Source: Archivesica marissinica (lineage: Eukaryota; Mollusca; Bivalvia; Venerida; Vesicomyidae). Taken from it: a stretch of DNA of 64,000 nucleotides. The notes beneath the pieces are model-generated. The model searched no databases. It was not told the DNA's origin and was given only the letters and a program-made list of their open reading frames with translations. Position numbers and translations under genes: made by a program. The stretch's first letter is position 1. Each line of letters starts with the position of its first letter. The DNA is taken from the NCBI GenBank assembly GCA_014843695.1, contig CM026403.1:45533645-45597644 (forward strand). The letters run 5' to 3'. Positions 56,278 through 64,000 of the stretch are shown in pieces.

Positions 56278-56706
56278 CAGTCAAATATGTGTAATGTATG
56301 CAAATATCAGTCAAATATGTGTAATGTATGCAAATATCAGTCAAATATGTGTAATGTATGCAAATATCAGTCAAATTTGTCTAATGTATGCAAATATCAG
56401 TCAAATATGTGTAATGTATGCAAATATCAGTCAAATATGTGTAATGTATGCAAATATCAGTCAAATTTGTTTAATGTATGCAAATATCAAATTTGTCTAA
56501 TGTATGCAAATATCAGTCAAATTTGTCTAATGTATGCAAATATCAGTCAAATTTGTTTAATGTATGCAAATATCAAATTTGTCTAATGTATGCAAATATC
56601 AGTCAAATTTGTTTAATGTATACAAATATCAGTCAAATTTGTCTAATGTATGCAAATATCAGTCAAATTTGTCTAATGTATGCAAATATTAGTCAAATCT
56701 ATCAAT
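56278..56706. repeat. 30-bp (and 22-bp) minisatellite array
   Basis: About 14 copies of caaatatcagtcaaatatgt plus gtaatgtatg. Some units lack the 8-bp cagtcaaa. A central switch from atatgtg to atttgtc units is visible. Confidence 0.95.
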
Positions 56707-57331
56707 AGATTAAGAAGTGTACTTTTTAAAGTCAAGTTTAATTGTTGTTCGTCTACCTACGTGTGTGACGTGAGAAGTTATCAGCAAAGATTAATGTTTC
56801 GAGATCAGTGGATGGACAGGAAGGGATACCGACCAAGGCATGATTCGTAGTTTTCTCGAGCAAATGAAAACGGTCCCTCAGGTTTGGTCTTATCAAGATA
56901 CAAATGGTATTCGTAATATAAATACAAGCCATAGACAGGAATACAACTGGCAGTACATGACACCCAATCAGTAATACTAAATAAATAAATTACATAATTT
57001 ACAAATGAGTAGTAAAAGTGTGTGTATCATACAAAAACACATACGTAACAAAGTCAATTACAACTATTTGAACAATTAAAAACATATATTCTCTTTCTAA
57101 CTTTTAAACGTGTGTAAATATTAGCCTATCTATAAATATTTGTATGAAAAAGTTTGTAGCTTTAACTGAAACAAATTGCACTGGGTATTAAATTCATAGG
57201 TGACCATAAAAATTATTTTTATGTGAAACTTCAAAATAAAATCAACGATAGAAATGAGTCGCCCTATGCATCCAGACACAACAAACTGTCTTCAATGTGA
57301 AAAGCTGATATAATTTTAAGCCAATGTAACA
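56707..57331. other. Probable syntaxin intron, no feature recognised
   Basis: Includes an unassigned plus frame of about 43-60 codons around 56800-56970 that could be chance. No repeat family is recognised. Confidence 0.45.
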
Positions 57332-57543
57332 CAGAATCTCGATTTAAATAACTGAATGTGAGTTACGGTTGTTTAAAATCGATTTAAATAACTGAATGTG
57401 AGTTACGGTTGTTTAAAATCGATTTAATTAACTGAATGTGAGTTACGGTTGTTTAAAATCGATTTAAATAACTGAATGTGAGTTACGGTTGTTTAAAATC
57501 GATTTAATTAACTGAATGTGAGTTACGGTTGTTTAAAATCGAT
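57332..57543. repeat. 40-bp tandem repeat, five copies
   Basis: Unit gatttaaataactgaatgtg, agttacggttgtttaaaatc. aat/att variants alternate. Confidence 0.95.
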
Positions 57544-57621
57544 TATCAATTTTCAATCGATTATCAATTTTCATATCAACTTTTCACAGTTAAGACGATT
57601 TATTTTTAATTTATTATTATA

Positions 57622-58436
57622 TACCGTAATCGTTCATATATAAGCCGCAGGTTTTTTTCCATCCAAAATCATATGCAAACATCGCTTGCTGCGTTTTATA
57701 CTCCAGTTTAGAACTAAATTTCACTGTTTTCAGGATTAAAACGACAAATGGCGTATTACAACAAAGTGAAATAAATGTTTTATACTATTTTTACTCCCGT
57801 ACGTGCCGCAATTGATCCGAATTTCGTGGAGTCTAAATATTTACCTGCTGTGGTAAATCATTCAAAGTTAAAAATGTTATTTAATTTACGATAAAATAAT
57901 GGAAAATCTAGATAGAAAATAGATCATTTCAAAAATAATCAAAAACGACAATTAATGATGGTTCACATGAATAATAACTTTAGCAAGCTTTGCAACCAAC
58001 CAATTACCGACTGCCGTTTGGCGTATGTGCAGCTAATTATGAGAATCCCTTGTTGAGATTTACAAGTTTGACTAGGTGTTGACATGATGAAATTAAGTCA
58101 CTTTAAGTACTAACTTACGGACACATGTCAAACACGGTATTATACCGATTGTATAAATAAAGTCATGAGCAGATTTTGATGATCGTACACAGCACATGAA
58201 AAGTTAGCCGCCGTAAACTACGCCAAAGTACATGGGTACACAGAGCAGCAGGTAGAGAATATAAGTAATAATTTAGTGTTTATACATACAAGACGCTTAC
58301 GAATCACAGTCGGTGTTTATATATTTGTTTTTCAAGATATTTTGTCATTTACATTGTTTTATACAGCAAATAAGATTTTCCCCTGGAAATTTCACTTTTC
58401 CTTTTAACAGCGACCAATATATAGACGATTACGGTA
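57622..58436 (+). mobile_element. TIR element with TACCGTAATCGT ends
   Basis: Left end taccgtaatcgttcatatat, right end atatatagacgattacggta: inverted repeats of about 20 bp with one small mismatch region. About 815 bp long. No transposase frame is visible, so it is non-autonomous or decayed. A truncated relative lies at 15889-16400. Confidence 0.72.
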
Positions 58437-58502
58437 GTATCGGGCTGCATTGGGCGAGTACAAGAGAACTGGAGTAACCTGGGTGATGGCCCATCGCAAC
58501 AA

Positions 58503-58712
58503 TTAACCTCTAAAATGGTGAATAAATTGGAAAGTATGTGCAAACAACATAGATCATGATGAGAAGCGGCGGTAAGACAAGTGTTTTAGCTCCACTATCG
58601 GAATAGCAAACAACATAGAGCCTGATGAGATGGCACATAAAGTGGCGTCTGATCAGTCTCTATGCTGTTTGCAAATGCAACTTTAGTTGCGATTAGCATT
58701 TTAAAAGATTAA
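58503..58712 (-). mobile_element. TTAA MITE family 3, copy 5 (diverged)
   Basis: TTAACCTCTAAAATGG to AGCATTTTAAAAGATTAA ends are weak. The core catagagcctgatgagatgg / gtctgatcagtctctatgct identifies the family. Confidence 0.65.
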
Positions 58713-59595
58713 GGAACTGGTATAAGCAGTAGGTTGAAGCAATGGTGCTTACCTCAACATACCACAACAAACACACTACGATAAGGCTAAAGAACAAAGT
58801 GCACTTTCACTGATATAACCGTCACAATGTCATGTTCTGGTGTCAAATATTTGAAAAAGACTAAGATCGCCGACATCCCAGATGTGCCTCTGAAGGCTCA
58901 ATTATATATGCATAGTAAACAAATGATGAATAAATTATGCTTTACTGCTAATCAACAATTATTGGGCAAATTTACGACAGGATTGGAAACATCTGATAAT
59001 ACCATCCCGACATAATTATGTATCTAAGCTACCGGAATATTCACATCATGCTTAGCAGCTTCAAACACACTATTCGATTGCTGTCATTACCCAGGTTTGC
59101 TCAACACTGTTGATGAAGGGGATGGTGAACTGAAGAAGACGACAGTTATGATGATGATGAAGCTGATGATAATGGTGACGATCTACATAGATGAAGAGTG
59201 ATTAAAATTGAAGACAATGGTGATGATGATGATTTATGATCTGAATGATGATAATTAACTAGGGCTGATGATGCTGATGATGAAGACAACAATAACTATG
59301 ACATTAACTGGAAACAACAACGTTCTTCGTTTATGTACCCAAAGCAAAACCACACATGTTTCACCAAGTTTCAATTAAATTACTTGGTCAGTGTTTCCAT
59401 TGTGATTCAATTGCATTATATTAAATGCTAAATGTTCATGGTGCCACAGTATACACAATAAAAAAAATAATATAATCTTGTAAACAAAAATCTGACTAAG
59501 GGTATGGCATTGAGGTATAACGCTCAAAACGAGCAAACAATATTAATATAACATGTATAACTCACACTGTCTAAGGGATGCACTCATTCTTTGTT
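58713..59595. other. Unassigned segment with a short frame and GAT-rich microsatellite
   Basis: A 62-codon plus frame (58827-59015, MSCSGVKYLKKTKIADIPDV...) has no recognised family and no clear splice support. 59130-59300 is rich in GAT/GATGAT words, a degenerate trinucleotide repeat. Confidence 0.35.
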
Positions 59596-59605
59596 GATTA
59601 CTGTT

Positions 59606-59815
59606 AGTTTATACAAATTTATTTTAGCTCAATTGCGAAACAAGTTCTTATAACTTATATTAATCACTGTCGAAACATCATTCCTGATGGAATCCATCAC
59701 CACGAGGGAGAGAGGAGGCAATGTGGAATTTAAATGCCTTGCCTAAGGGCATAATCGTAACGGCTCCAGCGGGGCTCAAACTCCGGACCTTTTGCACCTG
59801 CACCGGATTACTGTT
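59606..59815 (-). mobile_element. SINE family B, 5'-truncated, with target-site duplication
   Basis: Tail tttatacaaatttattttag, body ttcctgatggaatccatcac, ending in the head-proximal ccggaccttttgcacctgca. The 10-bp duplication gattactgtt (59596-59605 and 59816-59825) shows that the truncated form was inserted. Confidence 0.92.
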
Positions 59816-59825
59816 GCTAATAACC

Positions 59826-60583
59826 GTATTTGTGTTATTAATTTCGCATGTGAAAAGCAATTTTTTTAAATCTCCTAATCGGGTCATTTTCAAAGGATTT
59901 ATTATTATTGTTAGCCTTACTAAGATGGCTGTCAACAAAAATAACGTTTGGCTACTCCACTGGGTGGTCTGTACAGGCAGGTTTCGCTGTGTAGTTACAC
60001 TAAGAAATGGAATATTTAGGTATCTAAAGTTGCCTGTATGATTCAACAAAATATTTCAGTAGTTTCCATATTTAGAATAACTCCTGTATAGGTAATGTGT
60101 GTCTCACCTAATAAAATATATGTTATGTTATTAGGTGAATGTATTTCTGCTTCAATACGAGAATCCAATGCCCCAGGAAACAAAGTTTTTACACTGGTTA
60201 CCACTTAGGAAGAAGCAGATAGCAATGGCGTTAACAGGAGCTCGGATGAGAAACACAACTATTGTGAAATGAATCAGAACGGACGAGGCATCACTGGTTT
60301 CTGGTAGCTATTAAACATGGTCTAGGAATCTATCCACACCCTAGTATCACAGTTTCAAATTGAAGGATATACTGTTTCATTGGCAAGGCTTAAATGCTAG
60401 AACTAATATTCAGTTTAAAGTCAACAATGGAGAAGTTTGTGGACTCTAAATATTGTATAGGAAAAATCTTCTCACGGAGCTCAGAGTAGGGAGAAGTGAG
60501 GCAGTTCAGGGTAACCATTTCTCCCAAATTACCCACAAATTCAAAATCTGGTTGGGTGTTATGCCACACCAACACAGTTCAGG
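59826..60583. other. Probable syntaxin intron, no feature recognised
   Basis: No exon, RNA gene or clear repeat identified. Confidence 0.45.
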
Positions 60584-60818
60584 TTATAGAGTGCCGAGCA
60601 GTTCAGGTCATAGAGTGCCAAGCAGTTCAGGTTATAGAGTGCCAAGCAGTTCAGGTTATAGAGTGCCGAGCAGTTCAGGTTATAGAGTGCCGAGCAGTTC
60701 AGGTTATAGAGTGCCGAGCAGTTCAGGTCATAGAGTGCCGAGCAGTTCAGGTCATAGAGTGCCGAGCAGTTCAGGTTATAGAGTGCCGAGCAGTTCAGGT
60801 AATAGAGTGCTATGCAGA
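60584..60818. repeat. 24-bp tandem repeat
   Basis: About ten copies of gttcaggttatagagtgccg plus agca. The period keeps several frames open (SSGYRVP and AVQVIECR repeats), which is an artefact. Confidence 0.95.
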
Positions 60819-60832
60819 ACCAGCAAATTCAA

Positions 60833-63800
60833 CTGATCAGATCTACTGGAATAACAGGTATAGAACAAATCCAACCAACCGGCCAGATCTACTGGAATAA
60901 CAGGTATATAGCAAATCCAACCAACCGGCCAGATCTACTGGAATAACAGGTATATAGCAAATCCAACCAACCGGCCAGATCTACTGGAATAACAGGTATA
61001 TAGCAAATCCAACCAACCGGCCAGATCTACTGGAATAACAGGTATATAGCAAATCCAACCAACTGACCAGATCTACTGGAATAACAGGTATATAGCAAAT
61101 CCAACCAACCAGCCAGATCTACTGGAATAACAGATATAGAGTAAATCCAACCGGCCAGATCTACTGGAATAACAGGTATAGAGTAAATCCAACCAGCCAG
61201 ATCTACTGGAATAACAGGTATATAGCAAATCCAACCAACCGGCCAGATCTACTGGAATAACAGGTATATAGCAAATCCAACCAACCAGCCAGATCTACTG
61301 GAATAACAGGTATATAGCAAATCCAACCAACCAGCCAGATCTACTGGAATAACAGGTATATAGCAAATCCAACCAACTGACCAGATCTACTGGAATAACA
61401 GGTATAGAACAAATCCAACCAACCGGCCAGATCTACTGGAATAACAGGTATATAGCAAATCCAACCAACCGGCCAGATCTACTGGAATAACAGGTATATA
61501 GCAAATCCAACCAACTGACCAGATCTACTGGAATAACAGGTATATAGCAAATCCAACCAACCGGCCAGATCTACTGGAATAACAGATATAGAGTAAATCC
61601 AACCGGCCAGATCTACTGGAATAACAGGTATATAGCAAATCCAACCAACCGGCCAGATCTACTGGAATAACAGGTATATAGCAAATCCAACCAACCGGCC
61701 AGATCTACTGGAATAACAGGTATATAGCAAATCCAACCAACTGACCAGATCTACTGGAATAACAGGTATATAGCAAATCCAACCAACCAGCCAGATCTAC
61801 TGGAATAACAGATATAGAGTAAATCCAACCGGCCAGATCTACTGGAATAACAGGTATAGAGTAAATCCAACTGGCCAGATCTACTGGAATAACAGGTATA
61901 TAGCAAATCCAACCAACCGGCCAGATCTACTGGAATAACAGGTATATAGCAAATCCAACCAACCAGCCAGATCTACTGGAATAACAGGTATATAGCAAAT
62001 CCAACCAACTGACCAGATCTACTGGAATAACAGGTATATAGCAAATCCAACCAACCAGCCAGATCTACTGGAATAACAGGTATATAGCAAATCCAACCAA
62101 CTGACCAGATCTACTGGAATAACAGGTATATAGCAAATCCAACCAACCGGCCAGATCTACTGGAATAACAGGTATATAGCAAATCCAACCAACCAGCCAG
62201 ATCTACTGGAATAACAGGTATATAGCAAATCCAACCAACCAGCCAGATCTACTGGAATAACAGGTATATAGCAAATCCAACCAACCAGCCAAATCTACTG
62301 GAATAACAGATATAGAGTAAATCCAACCGGCCAGATCTACTGGAATAACAGGTATAGAGTAAATCCAACCAGCCAGATCTACTGGAATAACAGGTATATA
62401 GCAAATCCAACCAACCGGCCAGATCTACTGGAATAACAGGTATATAGCAAATCCAACCAACCAGCCAGATCTACTGGAATAACAGGTATGGAGTAAATCC
62501 AACCAGCCAGATCTACTGGAATAACAGGTATATAGCAAATCCAACCAACTGACCAGATCTACTGGAATAACAGGTATATAGCAAATCCAACCAACCAGCC
62601 AGATCTACTGGAATAACAGGTATATAGCAAATCCAACCAACCAGCCAGATCTACTGGAATAACAGGTATATAGCAAATCCAACCAACTGACCAGATCTAC
62701 TGGAATAACAGGTATATAGCAAATCCAACCAACCGGCCAGATCTACTGGAATAACAGGTATATAGCAAATCCAACCAACCGGCCAGATCTACTGGAATAA
62801 CAGGTATATAGCAAATCCAACCAACCGGCCAGATCTACTGGAATAACAGGTATATAGCAAATCCAACCAACCGGCCAGATCTACTGGAATAACAGGTATA
62901 TAGCAAATCCAACCAACTGACCAGATCTACTGGAATAACAGGTATAAGAGTAAATCCAACTGGCCAGATCTACTGGAATAACAGGTATAGAGTAAATCCA
63001 ACTGGCCATATCTACTGGAATAACAGGTATATAGCAAATCCAACCAACCGGCCAGATCTACTGGATTAACAGGTATATAGCAAATCCAACCAACCAGCCA
63101 GATCTACTGGAATAACAGGTATATAGCAAATCCAACCAACCGGCCAGATCTACTGGAATAACAGGTATATAGCAAATCCAACCAACTGACCAGATCTACT
63201 GGAATAACAGGTATATAGCAAATCCAACCAACCGGCCAGATCTACTGGAATAACAGGTATATAGCAAATCCAACCAACCAGCCAGATCTACTGGAATAAC
63301 AGGTATATAGCAAATCCAACCAACTAACCAGATCTACTGGAATAACAGGTATATAGCAAATCCAACCAACCGGCCAGATCTACTGGATTAACAGGTATAA
63401 AGCAAATCCAACCAACTGACCAGATCTACTGGAATAACAGGTATATAGCAAATCCAACCAACTGACCAGATCTACTGGAATAACAGGTATATAGCAAATC
63501 CAACCAACCGGCCAGATCTACTGGAATAACAGGTATATAGCAAATCCAACCAACCAGCCAGATCTACTGGAATAACAGGAATATAGCAAATCCAACCAAC
63601 CGGCCAGATCTACTGGAATAACAGGTATATAGCAAATCCAACCAACCAGCCAGATCTACTGGAATAACAGGTATATAGCAAATCCAACCAACTGACCAGA
63701 TCTACTGGAATAACAGGTATATAGCAAATCCAACCAACCGGCCAGATCTACTGGAATAACAGGTATATAGCAAATCCAACCAACCGGCCAGATCTACTGG

Positions 63801-63945
63801 ATTAACAGGTATAGAGTAAATCCAACTGGCCAGATTTACTGGAATAACAGGTATATAGCAAATCCAACCAACTGACCAGATCTACTGGAATAACAGGTAT
63901 ATAGCAAATCCAACTAACTGACCAGATCTACTGGATTAACAGGTT
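60833..63945. repeat. 46-bp satellite array of 3.1 kb
   Basis: About 68 copies of ggccagatctactggaataa, caggtatatagcaaatccaa and ccaacc. Unit ends vary between accggcc, accagcc and actgacc. Shorter 38- to 42-bp units (gtatagagtaaatccaaccg) occur in several places. The BglII-type word agatct is present in almost every unit. Confidence 0.97.
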
Positions 63946-64000
63946 TACAATGTATACAGAGTCTTTAGTCACCTCTTATGATCACTCAATTTTGATTTAC

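Noticed and set aside
56785..56973. Plus frame containing RSFLEQMKTVPQVWSYQD
   Set aside because: About 43-60 codons only, no start or splice context, no recognised family; frames of this length are expected by chance in 64 kb.
58760..58800. Possible alternative minus-strand syntaxin exon with a GTAAGC donor
   Set aside because: The 37-bp segment does not match a SNARE motif or anchor in any frame that joins correctly.
60833..63945. CRISPR-like direct repeats (here and in other arrays)
   Set aside because: Units are contiguous without unique spacers, and the genome is eukaryotic.

Overview
The window is eukaryotic nuclear DNA, AT-rich and intron-rich, most likely from a mollusc and probably a bivalve. 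The evidence is GT-AG introns, several tRNA-derived SINE families (one with a core resembling the Nin-DC SINE domain), TTAA-flanked MITEs, and about 30 unrelated minisatellite arrays that cover roughly half the sequence. There are no bacterial features and no CRISPR. The species is not determined. A 1,000-base run of N (23512-24511) is an assembly gap inside a satellite array.

Only two protein-coding genes can be supported, and they converge tail to tail. On the + strand are the last three coding exons (1414-1530, 5718-5828, 7387-7554) of a Rabaptin-like Rab GTPase-binding effector. Its C-terminus is a complete FYVE zinc finger split over two exons. On the - strand is the last coding exon (40559-40639) of a syntaxin, most like syntaxin-1. 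It encodes only the C-terminal membrane anchor, and its upstream exons must lie beyond the window or were not found. Both families act in vesicle trafficking, but nothing in the sequence shows that their adjacency is functional.

Layout. 1-7554: Rabaptin 3' end, with introns filled by 30-, 42- and 35-bp arrays, SINEs and a MITE. 7555-19030: intergenic DNA with nested SINEs and MITEs and 22-bp and 38-bp arrays. 19034-25922: a 43-bp array of about 5.7 kb (containing the gap) abutting a 17-bp array. 25923-40558: 35-, 29-, 38-, 24-, 59-, 28-, 22/28-, 41- and 26-bp arrays, clusters of TTAA MITEs, foldback elements and SINEs, ending at the syntaxin 3' end. 40640-64000: probably syntaxin intron, with 48-, 60-, 47-, 20-, 38/41-, 42/43-, 43-, 21-, 48-, 12-, 30-, 40-, 24- and 46-bp arrays and more SINEs and MITEs.

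The long open frames in this window are mostly products of tandem repeats whose unit lacks stop codons, and they are not called as genes. The most interesting signals concern repeats. Two satellites can be traced to the ends of TIR or foldback elements. Three families of TTAA MITEs share hairpins that keep one A-A or T-T mismatch at the same place. Two SINE families share one 3' tail. A two-MITE cassette is duplicated. One intronic minisatellite runs up to a splice acceptor and carries acceptor-like sequence in many of its units.
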